The position numbers and the translations under genes are program-made. The notes under the pieces were generated by a model. That model was not told the DNA's origin. It was given only the letters and a program-made list of their open reading frames with translations, and did no database searches. Source: Mastigamoeba balamuthi (Eukaryota > Evosea > Mastigamoebida > Mastigamoebidae). Taken from it: DNA of 64,000 bases. Of this stretch, positions 45,330 through 55,042 are shown piece by piece. Position 1 is the stretch's first letter. The number at the start of each line of letters is the position of its first letter. The DNA lies in NCBI GenBank assembly GCA_902651635.1, contig CACRSC010000054.1:57831-121830 (forward strand), read 5' to 3'.

Positions 45330-46881
45330 AGAAGCAGGGTAGAGCACTACCTGGTTTCCCAGACCACCCCAGTGAAAAAGCCAAAACAGAGGTTTGACTT
45401 GGAAAAAAAAAGACAGAGCTCAGTGATGAATAATCACAAAAATGCACTAAATGCACTGAAATTTCGCTACATGCATTTGTTAGCACTACATGTGATGCAT
45501 TCAATGGAATTGCATCACTAAAATAGTGCTACAATCACTACTAGCACAAATATTTGTGCTAGTAGCGATTGAAGCAATGCATAGTGATATATAAAAATAA
45601 TAATAATGCTGAATTTAGGTCGCATATAGCACTAAAATCACTATTAGCGATGTAGCACTATTTAGCACTAGAATTAGTGCTAAATTAGTGATGGAAGTGC
45701 TAAATTAGTGCTGAAAAACATCGCTAAAGATTTATTGCTCCATGCGCATGTAGCAATAAGTCACAGTGATGAACTCTTCTTCCTCCACAGATGTTGCACA
45801 ATCACTAGAGAGGATGAATACACCTGCTTTCGCCAATAGTGAATGGCACATATGAACTCCCGGTGTGATGCACCCATTGCCTGGCATAGCAGACTGGTCT
45901 TTTTGGGTGATAGACAAAGCTGTTCGATAATCAGGTGTCACGCCGTAGTGTTCTTAAGCAGAACTGCAACCAGGTCAGTCAGGTCGCCCTTGCTCTCAAA
46001 CAGTGTGATCACCTCCTATGCTGTTGTCTTGTTTGCCTGGATCTCTCACTGCTGCCCCTCGCTGCTGTGGCTCTGACACAGGTGCAAAACTGTCTCTTGT
46101 GAATTCGTTCTTGGGGGGGGGGGGTTATGATGCAGTGCAACTTTTAAATATTTAAAAAGAATCCCATTACCACACCATAATGTCCTTCACAGAGGATCAC
46201 GCCTGCTGTGCTCGGTTGGTGGGCTGCAAGACCACCCAGCCCTTTGAGGACTGGTTCGCTGGTGGGGCAGAACCGCCAACTATACACCAAGCTGTGCTTT
46301 ATCTCGGTGCAGACAAGGATAAGGTCAAGGAACTAGTGGCACATCCCATCTGGGGTCGCTTCTTTACCTCACAAGAAGCCCCCAAGGTGAACACATCACT
46401 TCCTCATGCCTAACAATCTCATAGAATTCTCTACCAGTACCCTCGCCCAACAAGAAGAAGTGCCTCACCAAACCAGACGACTTCACAGTTGTGCCACCCA
46501 GAAAGAAACCACATACTATGTCACAATGCAAGGCCAGCATCACCTTTAATGCACTGCACCTTCCTGAGCCATGGCATGTCTTTCGCAGGCCACAAGAGCA
46601 GTGAGTGTGTTGTTCTCTGTCTGCTGGCTAATGGGCATGTTTATGATAAGAGTGTGTTTGATGCTCTCTCTATCTCAGGCATCGTCATGAAGCTCTGTGA
46701 TAGCCAGAGCTGCCTGAACAGCACAATTGACCTTCGTTTACTGTCTGTTTCCAAGGTTCATACCTCCTTTATATTGTCCCTCACATGCATGCAGGTTCTG
46801 CCAAACATCCACGTACCAATACACAACAGCACCCTCCTCACACTGCTGTGGTACATGGTGTCTCATGGCTGGATTGATAAT

Positions 46882-46923
46882 GCGTCCCGTGGCGGAGATT
46901 TTTTCACGTGTTGTGGCGAAAAT
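46882..46923 (+). repeat. Left terminal inverted repeat
   Basis: Pairs with the right repeat at 48066-48107. Shared blocks are GCGTCCCGTGG and AGATTTTTTC. Confidence 0.8.
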
Positions 46924-47090
46924 CTTGAGTGAAAAAGGCGTCTTTGTCAAAGTGTTTTCTGTGGTGAAACGTGCCCCCTGGGTGGAGAGTGGGGCCTTGT
47001 AGTGCCCCTTGGGGTGGGTACTGTGTGTTGTTCCTGGGGAGGGCGGGGTTTGGTGTGTGATTTGTACATGAAAGGATGTGGGGAAACACA

Positions 47091-48060
47091 TCACAGCAGA
47101 CGGTTGTGGAGCCCAAAGGCGAACCACATGAGGGCATCCTGCTGGTCTGTGCCATCACGGAAAGGCGCCATGAGCACGGCGAAGAGACACTTTACGTGTG
47201 CGAAGATGCCCTCCACACGCCCCCTGTGGTTTTTTATCGCCTTGTTGTAGCGAAGGCGTTCCTGGGTGAGGACTGCTGCCCTGCGCGCTGCCGCACCTTG
47301 TCCCTTCTTCGAGGGCTTGGGGTAGTTCGCGAGCCACTTCGAGTGGTGAATGTGGTCATGGGGCCAGGTGTAGTGGCCGTCCGCCATTATGGTGTCGTCT
47401 GGCATGTTTGCCTCGTACCACTCCCGGGTCATCTTGACAAAGGCGCTGTCGTGGTATTTGGGGGAGTAACCTCCCCAGACACGCTCGACATGGCAGCGGC
47501 CCGAGATCACGACCTGGTAGCGCTGGCCGGGCCCGTTGAGTTTGTAGCTCCACGAATCATCTTTGCGGGAAACCTATATTTGGCACAGCCAAATTAGGCG
47601 AAGTTGTTCTCGGAGGGAGAGTGGATGTGGCGCGCACCGTACGGACCCCGCTGAGAGGGAAGTCGACCGAGTCAGCCCATGCTGTCGTTCCCCTGACAGG
47701 GACCGGGAAATTGATTGTTTCAACCTCGTGTTGGCGCTGTTCGAGTGACTGGAGAGCAATCTGGCTCTTGCCCCACTCCGAGAGGACAGAGCGGATCTTG
47801 TGGACATTGTGGCTGATCGTCTTCGGGTCGAGAGGCATCCAGCCCACGATCCGGTCGTGGAGCTCCTTGTAGCCCAAGTTGTCACGGTCCTTGTAGATCG
47901 TGAGGTAGACGGTCTTGCAGATGAAGTCGTGGGGCGGGTTCAGGGCCCAGAGGTGTGGGTCCCTCTCGTTGACGTAGGCAAAGATTTCCTCGAGCACTTC
48001 ACGGTGAATAGACCGCTCCAGAGACCTCCGAATGGCGGCGAAGCTCAGTGGCTCTGCCAT
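47091..48060 (-). CDS. DDE transposase (PIF/Harbinger, DDE_Tnp_4-like)
   Basis: Two exons (48060-47638, 47573-47091) joined by a 64-nt GTGCGC...ATAG intron give 301 residues with no interruption. The N-terminal 120 residues are helical (HREVLEEIFAYVNERD, GYKELHDRIVGWMP, TISHNVHKIRSVL), with a helix-turn-helix look. Catalytic candidates are Asp130 (ADSVDFP), Asp206 (IMADGHYTW) and Glu262 (NHRGRVEGIF), the DDE order and spacing of this superfamily. It lies wholly inside the terminal repeats. All catalytic residues are present, so the element may be autonomous. Confidence 0.8.
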
Positions 48061-48065
48061 TTTTA

Positions 48066-48107
48066 TTTTTAACCACGATATGCGAAAAAATCTTCACCAC
48101 GGGACGC
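48066..48107 (-). repeat. Right terminal inverted repeat
   Basis: Inverted partner of 46882-46923; begins only 6 bp upstream of the transposase start codon, so it may act as the promoter. Confidence 0.8.
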
Positions 48108-48317
48108 AATATCGATCGATCAACCTTCAAGATCAACAAACACTGTTTGTTTGGGCCAGAGGGCATCCCGTATCGTCTGCAAGGAGAGGAAGATATCGAG
48201 CCTGAATGCCCACAACCCGAGGTTGTTTTCAATCACTGTGGGGTCATATTCATGACACTCCAGGCAGTCTGTGCTGCTTTCCCCCTGCATCAGCTCCTTT
48301 CGCCAACTAGTGCATAA

Positions 48318-49207
48318 AGTCACCGTTTTATTTCTTTATATGTACCCATGACAGCGTGGGACAACTGGTCCTGTGTGGAGCACTAATGAACTTACGAGGG
48401 GGGATCCAGCTCTCAGGTGTATCTGTACGATCGTATTGAAATGTAATTAACATCTGCTGAAGGCTGTTGTCATTGGTAGCAACAGCAACAAACGTCTCTG
48501 GTATGATCTCATTCGTGTACAGGATCTCACTGTAGTGGTACACAGGCCGTGATATTCAGCAACCAAGCAGTTCATCCTCAACTGCAGCATTTGGCATTGG
48601 TAAATACAGGCAGGCAATATGATGAGTTCCATAGTGAAACAACAACGTCTGGTAGTAACCTCTACCATGCCCAACACTGAGATATGTTATCAGAGAGTGC
48701 TGTTCAACAACTGTGGGAAGGTGCTCAGAATTGTGGTTGGTGTGCCTGGCTGGCAGTGGCAACCCTCGCTACCAGTGACAGCTCAGCGAGCATGCAAAGA
48801 GCACAGCAGTGATCAGACGGCACTGCCCTGGATTGGCCTACGTGCACACACAGGCTTTGGCGCCACAACGCAGCACGCCACATCAATGTGCTTCAGCAAA
48901 CGACTGTTGTGAATGCTGCAAACTCCTTGCAGTGCTGAGTGTAGGAGCTGCCCCAAGTTCATCAAGTGTACGATAAACGAGGCGAAATGGAACAGCCAGT
49001 ATGCAACTTGTGCTGTGTTGAATGTCATGACGAGCAAAGTTGGGGGGTCAATCGAGCTGATCGTGGGAGGCACGATAAGTCACTTATAAACGACTGGCGC
49101 GACACCCAGGCGCTGGTCCCGCAGCCAGCTCTCAGGGGCCTCGCAGCGTCGGGGTGGCGCGCGCAGCCCCTGGGCGGCGCCCGAAGAGGGGAATGGGGGG
49201 CGTGCGC
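48318..49207. other. AT-rich remainder of the island
   Basis: Minus-strand frames here (for example 48762-48556 and 48543-48328) have protein-like composition (HYSEILYTNEIIPETFVAV) but could not be joined into a gene. Likely decayed mobile-element or gene remnants. The GC-rich PEX11 3' region begins near 49080. Confidence 0.35.
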
Positions 49208-50463
49208 TCAGTTGTTCGAGGGCCAGAACTCGTAGATGAAGAGCGCCGCGGAGATGGCGCCGCAGACCGAGACGAGGCCGTTGTTGACCTTGAGGACCTC
49301 GGCCGACGAGCACGCGACGACGAGGTCGCAGGTGTTGCGCACCTGCCTGACGCCGACCTCTGCGAGCCTGCGCCTCTCCTCGGCGAGCTGGGCCTCGGTG
49401 CCCTCGCGCAGCTGCAGCGCCGTCAGCGACCTGTTGATCGCCGCCGCGTCGAGGTAGAGCGAGATCAGCACGGCCACGAGCCACGACCTCGCCCCGACGA
49501 CAGCGTTCCAGTGCGGGTCGGCCTTGATGACGCCGGCGTACTGTTCGCACGGGGGGAGAGGGGAAGGGGAAGGGGAAGGGGGCACAGTCAGCAACAGCCC
49601 GATGGGGTAGGCGATATTAAGATGGTGACTGGTCACTCTGTCCCAAGGGCCTTTCCTGCCCGCTCCCCACCTGCGGGCACCGGCAGCGCCAGGGCACAGG
49701 CAGCCCATGTCGCATGCAGCGGGCCTTTGCTGCTCGGGGCTGCCTTGCCTTTGCCCTCTCGACGGGCACCGGTAGTGTTCCGTTGCCAGAAAGGGAGGGA
49801 AGCAAACGTGGAGGGAAAGCGGGGGCAGCGGGCACCTTGGAGAGGAAGACAATGTGGTCGTACGTGAAGAAGTTGAACATCGCCAGCGAGCGCACGATCA
49901 TCAGCAGCTTCGGCGTTGTGATCTCCTCCTTCTCTGCTCGCGCGGCCGGTCGTTGGCACGGCGTGAGGGGCGTTGTTGCACAAAAAAAGATGGCTCTGCG
50001 GGGAGTTGAAGCTGCGGCGCACCCGAGAGCAGGCGGACGACGTTCCACGCCTCGCCCACCTCGTGGCCGAACGACATCAGCTTGCGCCCGCCGACCATCG
50101 CGCCCGTGGCAGCCGCCAGATGCCCCCTGAACACTGCGCGCCGGGTCGTCAGACAGAGAGAGATCCGAATTCAAATTCAATTGGAGAAACCAACATATCA
50201 CAGACCAACGCGCTCGCAACGCAACGCGCGCTGCTCGGCCGCTCGAACGAGGCGCGGGGGTGGGCAGGGGAGGGGGGAAGAGGGAAGAGAGAGGGTGCCC
50301 TCATACCGCTGTTGGCGGGGGTCTCGGCGAGCGAGTGGAGGACGATGCGGTTGGCGAACTGGATGAAGCGGAACGCGGCATCGCGGTTCTTGACGCCGCT
50401 GAGGAACTTGACGGCGTTGGCGAGGTTGACGTTGCTGCAGTTCATCGTGGGGAGCGCGCTCAT
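49208..50463 (-). CDS. PEX11: Peroxisomal membrane protein PEX11
   Basis: Four exons (50463-50307, 50133-50023, 49933-49836, 49540-49208) join in phase to 232 residues, the usual PEX11 length. The N-terminal amphipathic helix region reads AAFRFIQFANRIVLHSLA. Then GGRKLMSFGHEVGEAWNV, LLMIVRSLAMFNFFTYDHIVFLSKV and GVIKADP..ARSWLVAVLISLYLD follow, and the C-terminal helix is VCGAISAALFIYEFW. This is the characteristic PEX11 succession. The protein bends and elongates peroxisomal membranes before fission. The family is known; the exon joins are inference. Its presence implies that the organism keeps peroxisomes. Confidence 0.88.
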
Positions 50464-50692
50464 TGCTCTGAGTTTTGCAGAGACGGCACAGAGGGGAGGA
50501 ATTTCGTTTGTGGGTGATGTGGCGGAAAGATCTTGCTTGCGTAGAAGAAAGATATTTTGTAACTCACGTTGATGATGATTGATAATGGGAATTCAGTTGA
50601 ATACTCGTGTACCTCTGCGAACATGATCTGAGATCCAAACTTCCTTTTGGTTCCCATGTTCCTTACGAGATCGGACAAAAAATGAAAAAAGT

Positions 50693-50764
50693 TAGCGGAG
50701 AGTGGTTTCGATCCACCGACCTGCGAGTTATGAGCCCGCCACGCTTCCACTGCGCCACTCCGCT
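50693..50764 (-). tRNA. tRNA-iMet: Initiator tRNA-Met (CAT)
   Basis: 72 nt without intron. The acceptor stem AGCGGAG/CTCCGCT gives A1:U72. The anticodon loop is CTCATAA and the T-loop is ATCGAAA; A54 and A1:U72 are eukaryotic initiator hallmarks. The body closely resembles the metazoan initiator. A run of six T follows the 3' end on the minus strand (plus-strand A at 50685-50690), a Pol III terminator. Confidence 0.96.
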
Positions 50765-51110
50765 TTCACACATTTAATTTCTTTAGTATTTTCCTTGTCG
50801 ATCGGTAGACTTAGTTGCAGTGACTATGGTGCTGACTGTGCTGCCGCCCATCTTCATTCAACTCTGCTCCTTCCTTCCATCTATCTTTTCTGTTTGCCAT
50901 TGCGTTCTTTCGGCGCTCTGTACCCGCCAACTACATTCGGTACCCGCTACAGTAGTGCTGCCGAATCTTGAGCTAATTATGGCCGCAAATCTTCGAAAAA
51001 AGCTGCCCGAAGCTGAGCTCCGGGTCCCTGCCCAGCCAGCGCCGTCCCACCTCCCCCGCGGCGTCCGCGCCCTCTGCCCCGCGCCGCCCGCCCTCCCCAC
51101 CGCGCACGCC

Positions 51111-53465
51111 ATGGGCTCGGGGTTCTCGCGCCCGTCGACGGAGGCGCGCACGGCCAGCAGCCGCAAGTCGTCGCTGCCCCGCGGGGCGTCGGTCCCCGGC
51201 GGCACGTCGTCGGCGCCGGCCAAGTTCCAGGGCGGCATGCCCGGGCAGACGGGCTCCTTCGAGGCCGTCGCCGACGAGTTCCTCAAGACGTCGCACAACA
51301 AGAGCACGACGACCATCGTCTGGGTCCCCACCGACGACGTCGCCGACGACCTGCCCCTCGAGGTTCGCACGCCGCCTTGCCCTCGTCCCCGTCGGTTTTC
51401 CCCCGGCAGTGCCACGTAAACTCGTGCGTGTGCGCGTGGGGGTGGGGGGTGTCACCTGCCCGGCCTCGAGATGCCGCCGCATCACAGGAGGGGCGCAGTA
51501 TACCCGTTCCGGCCTCTTCGTGTGTGCACTGCAGTGCAAATTCCTTTTCGGTTCGGGCGCTCCGCTTCAGCCAGGCGGTCGAACGGCGCCTCGGCACACC
51601 CCCCTTGAGGGAGGCGGAGAGCCCCTGGCGCGCATGCGTGTTCTGGGCGTCAAGGGAATGCGGGGATCAAGAGACCCTCTCACACGGCAGGGGAACTGCG
51701 GGGGCCCGCGCAGACAATGTCGCAGCGGCAACGACAGGAGATAGGGGAGCACTCGTCGTCGGTCAAGGGGTCGATGAAGTCCGTGCGGACGTCGACGCGA
51801 CGGAGCACCTCTGTCTCTGGCGGCACGTACATCCCGCACGGCGCCTCGTCGCACGGGGCGCTGGCGCAGATGGCGCAGGAGCCAGTCGTCGTCAACGTCG
51901 AGGGCATGAAGGAGAGCACGCGATTGCCGTTCAGCCGCGTGGACGACGGCTACTACACGCCGGCAGAGGCCAAGATGTTCGAGGTGATGCTGGGGCGGCC
52001 CTCGGAGCAGGCGATGATGAGCCTCTCGATCCGGTGGCAGAAGGGCAGCCTCATCGGCAGCGGGGCGTTCGGGTCCGTCTACCTCGGCATGAACATCGAG
52101 ACCACCGAGCTCATGGCCGTCAAGCAGATCCCCTTCAGCTCCAACAGCGAGACCACCAAGGAGGTCGAGATGTTCAAGGCACGAAATGAGCACACAGACA
52201 CACAAACACGACGAAACCCGGGGTGCGAAAACCGAGCAGAGAGCCTGACGGCTTCTGTACAGGCAGAGGTGGCGCTGCTGAAGGACCTGGAGCACGTGAA
52301 CATCGTCAGGTACCTCGGGATGGGGGTCGAGGCGGACAGCCTGAACATCTTCCTCGAGTACGTTCCCAGCGGGTCGATACCGTCGCTGCTGAAGAAGTTC
52401 GGGACGCTCTGCGAGGCCGTCATCCGGTCGTACACGGAGCAGATCCTGCGCGGGCTGCAGTACCTGCACAACCGGATGATCGTGCACCGCGACATCAAGG
52501 GCGCGAACATCCTGGTCGACAGCGTGGGCACGATCAAGCTCAGCGACTTTGGCGCGTCCAAGCGCCTCGAGGAGCTGCTGACGCGGACCGTCAACGGCTT
52601 CCCGTCGCTCAAGGGGACGCCGCACTGGATGGCGCCCGAGGTCATCAAGCAGAGCTGCTGCTGCAGGCAGTCGGACATCTGGAGCCTGGGCTGCACGGTC
52701 ATCGAGATGGCCACGGGGCGGCCGCCCTACAGCGAGATCACCGAGGAGGTCAGCGTGCTCTTCTACATCGCCAACTCGGCCAACCCGCCGCCCATCCCGA
52801 CGTGCCTGAGCCCCGACGCGCAGGACTTTGTGTCGCTGTGCCTGCGGTACAACTACCGCGAGCGGCCCAACGCCATGCGATTGCTGACGCACCCGTTCAT
52901 CAACCCCAACGCCGCCTTCGCCTCGCTCTCCTCCGAGAGCGCCCAGGAGCACGCGGCCGCGGACCGCAGCGTGCGCAGCTCGCCCGAGTACTCGGACGGC
53001 CCCGTCGCGCTGAGCTCCAACCGGCGCAAGAAGAGCGACAAGGAGCTGCTCGACTACCCGCCCAAGCGCGAGCGCGCCCCCGGCGAGGCCAGCAACAAGT
53101 CGGTGCACACCGGCAGCGGCAAGACGGTCATCAAGGTCCAGGCCTCGCCCTCGTCGCAGATGCAGTCCTCGCCGCAGGTCCCCGGCGCCCAGCTCAACGC
53201 CTCCCAGAACGCCGACGACGAGACCATCAGGCAGTACCTCCGCGAGAACACGCTGCGCGAGACGCAGCGGCTGCTGACGCCCGAGCAGCGCAGCCGCATG
53301 CTGCAGGTCGGCGGCGGCCTCGGCGGCGCCTCGGGCGAGTCCGGCACGGGCTCGTTCGACTTTGCCAACTGGGGGTCGCGGAGATGGAAGGAATGGGAGC
53401 TCGCGCTGCAGCAGCAGCTCATGCAGTCGTCCGTGGCCGGCAACGAGGGCGACAGCTTCAGTTGA
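51111..53465 (+). CDS. STE11/MEKK-type MAP3K with a predicted N-myristoylation site
   Basis: Three exons (51111-51362, 51714-52178, 52263-53465) give 639 residues. I chose ATG 51111 because of its GCCATGG context and MGSGFS, an N-myristoylation signal; an in-frame upstream ATG at 50979 would bury it. Kinase domain residues about 190-460: glycine loop GSGAFGSVYLG, VAIK-type Lys in MAVKQIP, EVALLKDLEHVNIVRYLG, catalytic HRDIKGANIL, DFGASKRL, activation-segment end GTPHWMAPEVI and WSLGCTVIEMATG. These are hallmarks of the STE11/MAP3K group. The second intron (52179-52262) needs a GC-AG boundary (GCACGA); as a multiple of three it could also be retained as a loop in the N-lobe. The C-terminal 180 residues are Ser/Arg-rich and probably regulatory. 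Confidence 0.88.
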
Positions 53466-53590
53466 TTATCGTATTTCGGCCACAATTTACTTTCTTTTCC
53501 CCGCTTTTTCTCCCCGCCTTTGCCTCAAAGCGTTGGCGCTCCTCGGTGGTGCTGACGTACTGCTATCGTGTAATGTGAAACAGCCAACAA

Positions 53591-53596
53591 AATAAA
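53591..53596 (+). terminator. Poly(A) signal of the MAP3K gene
   Basis: AATAAA 126 nt after the stop codon, in an AT-richer 3' UTR. Confidence 0.5.
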
Positions 53597-53965
53597 CCTC
53601 TGAGTCTTGCGCGAGGTCGAAATTGAGATGCATCCGGCCAGTTTTTCCCGTGTCGTGGCCGAGGAGCAACTCGCCGCGGTTCTGATGTTCGGTGATTCTG
53701 CACAAGCTGCGCCACCAGAGCAGCAGCGCTCGGTGAGCCTCATGCCCAACCACTACTGCGCGGGAGACACAGCCACAGAATAAAGAATGCAGGTGATTGA
53801 AAACAGGACGACTGACTGTGTCTGTGCGGCCCCACCCCTGGGGCCAGCTTGCTTGCAACCACTGTTGGTTTTTCACAAAGCAGGAACAAACAAAGGGTCG
53901 ACACACAGTCGAGGGCTCTCCCTGCCATGCCCTCTTTCCTCAGTCGAACCTCCCGTCCTTTCCCT

Positions 53966-54904
53966 CTAGGCCACGATGGTCGAGAGCATGCCGTTGATGC
54001 CGCACATGTTCCTGCCGCGGGCCATGCGGATGTAGCCGCTCTCTCCCCACGACGACCCCCACGAGTTGCGGACAGTCCAGTAGGGCGTGCCGTTCTCGGT
54101 CCCGAAGCCCACGAGCGTCACGCCGTGGTTGAGGCTCGTCCCGCACCTGGTCGAGTCGAGGATGCCCGAGTTGTAGTTCTGGAACACCGACGAGTCGGCC
54201 TCGATGGCGACCGACAGCGGGCCGTACTGGTGCAGGTACGCGATGATCGTGTCGTCAGACGCGATGCTGCGGAAGTTCTGGGCGTCGCTGAATTGGTACT
54301 GCGCCGTGAACGCCTGGCACCTCGGCACCGAGCCCGTGCCCGAGACGTACGGGTAGCTCTCCTCCGACACCAGGCCGTTCTTGAGGATGTACTGGTCGGC
54401 CGTCGTCATGAGGCCGCCGTTGCAGCCCGAGTCCTGCCTGTCGCACGAGACCACCTGCTGCTCCGACAGCGACACCACCTCGTGGTTCCTCAGGTACCAC
54501 GCGCCCTCGGCGTTGGCGATGGCAGAGAACGCCCAGCACGACCCGCACTGCGCCTGGTCCTTGATGGCCGGCAGCCACGGCCTCATGTCGAGCGACTCGT
54601 CGGCGTGCTTGTCGGCGATGACGGCGATGGGCCCCGGCTGGCGCACGTGGAGGTCGGTGGTGTAGATCGCCTTGAACTCCTCGTTGGTGAGGTCCGAGAA
54701 CTTGTTGACAGCGAAGCGGGCGCCGTGGCTCTCCATGTTGAGGCGGTTGACGATGGCCGTGTTCTCCTCGAAGACGTGCATGCGGTACTTCTCCTCGGTG
54801 GCCGTGTAGACCTTGCCGTGGGTCTTGGCCCACGTGCGGAACGTGTCGATTGACGACGCCGAGGCGAGCGCCGCGAGCACGAGGACGGCGATGACAGACT
54901 TCAT
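53966..54904 (-). CDS. Papain-family cysteine protease, paralogue 1
   Basis: Single exon, 312 residues: signal peptide (MKSVIAVLVLAALASA), I29 propeptide with an ERFNIN-like pattern (residues about 20-85) and a C1A mature domain from about 105. Oxyanion Gln117, catalytic Cys123 (CGSCWAFS), His260 (LNHGVTLVG) and Asn280 (RNSWGSSWG). The GCNGG motif is present. Residues end CGINGMLSTIVA with TAG. Probably lysosomal or secreted digestion. A TATA-like element on the minus strand (54955-54962) lies about 55 bp upstream of the ATG. Intronless, like both paralogues. Confidence 0.95.
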   Translation of the reverse strand: MKSVIAVLVLAALASASSIDTFRTWAKTHGKVYTATEEKYRMHVFEENTAIVNRLNMESHGARFAVNKFSDLTNEEFKAIYTTDLHVRQPGPIAVIADKHADESLDMRPWLPAIKDQAQCGSCWAFSAIANAEGAWYLRNHEVVSLSEQQVVSCDRQDSGCNGGLMTTADQYILKNGLVSEESYPYVSGTGSVPRCQAFTAQYQFSDAQNFRSIASDDTIIAYLHQYGPLSVAIEADSSVFQNYNSGILDSTRCGTSLNHGVTLVGFGTENGTPYWTVRNSWGSSWGESGYIRMARGRNMCGINGMLSTIVA

Positions 54905-54954
54905 GATGGCCACACTCTGAAGAGACACTGCGGGGTGTTTTGTGTGTTGCGACT

Positions 54955-55042
54955 GTTTTATAATTCTGATGGATTTCGCAGCGCACACCCGGAAGTGATT
55001 CTCCGCAGCCCACACCACGCACCCCCCGGGGGCCACTGACGT
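54955..55042 (-). promoter_or_regulatory. Promoter module of protease 1
   Basis: On the minus strand: TATAAAAC at 54955-54962; a 29-bp block at 54995-55023 with core GGTGTGGGCTGCGG; and ACGTCAG at 55036-55042. The 29-bp block matches the one upstream of protease 3 (60053-60081) at 28 of 29 positions, at almost the same distance from the ATG. Confidence 0.7.

Larger units (their letters stand above)
42095..45735. mobile_element. Candidate PIF/Harbinger-like element with two divergent genes
   Basis: Both ends carry clusters of the short word AGCACTAA/TTAGTGCT in direct and inverted copies (42120-42200 and 45640-45720). Outside each lies a GCAATAAA-like segment followed by TTAG (around 42085-42100 and, inverted, 45725-45760). 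Between them are a minus-strand multi-exon gene (42510-44050) and a plus-strand DDE transposase remnant (44533-45329), transcribed divergently. This is the usual PIF/Harbinger layout of DNA-binding protein plus transposase. Exact termini and target duplication could not be fixed by eye. Confidence 0.45.
46882..48107. mobile_element. Complete Harbinger-like DNA transposon with TIRs and AAT target duplication
   Basis: 1,226 bp. Terminal inverted repeats of about 42 bp lie at 46882-46923 and 48066-48107; both begin GCGTCCCGTGG (read inward) and share GATTTTTTC and GTGG further in, with roughly three-quarters identity. AAT flanks both sides (46879-46881 and 48108-48110), a 3-bp duplication as expected for PIF/Harbinger elements. 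It carries one intact transposase gene on the minus strand. Confidence 0.8.
46180..48317 (+). pseudogene. Gene split by a 1.2-kb transposon insertion
   Basis: An exon at 46180-46386 (MSFTEDHACCARLVG...) ends at a GTGAAC donor. A frame through about 46585-46755 (KSSECVVLCLLANGHVYDK...) and a 29-codon exon at 46795-46881 (VLPNIHVPIHNS...SHGWIDN) follow. The last ends exactly at the left terminus of the element at 46882-48107. Beyond the element, 48111-48317 is open in the same frame (IDRSTFKINKHCLFG...) to TAA. Removing the element plus one AAT joins the two halves without a shift. Splicing between 46387 and 46600 is not resolved. Product unknown; it may itself belong to an older mobile element. 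Confidence 0.5.

Noticed and set aside
46110-46126. G homopolymer as a functional G-quadruplex
   Set aside because: A single uninterrupted G run in decayed DNA; no nearby gene start to support a role.
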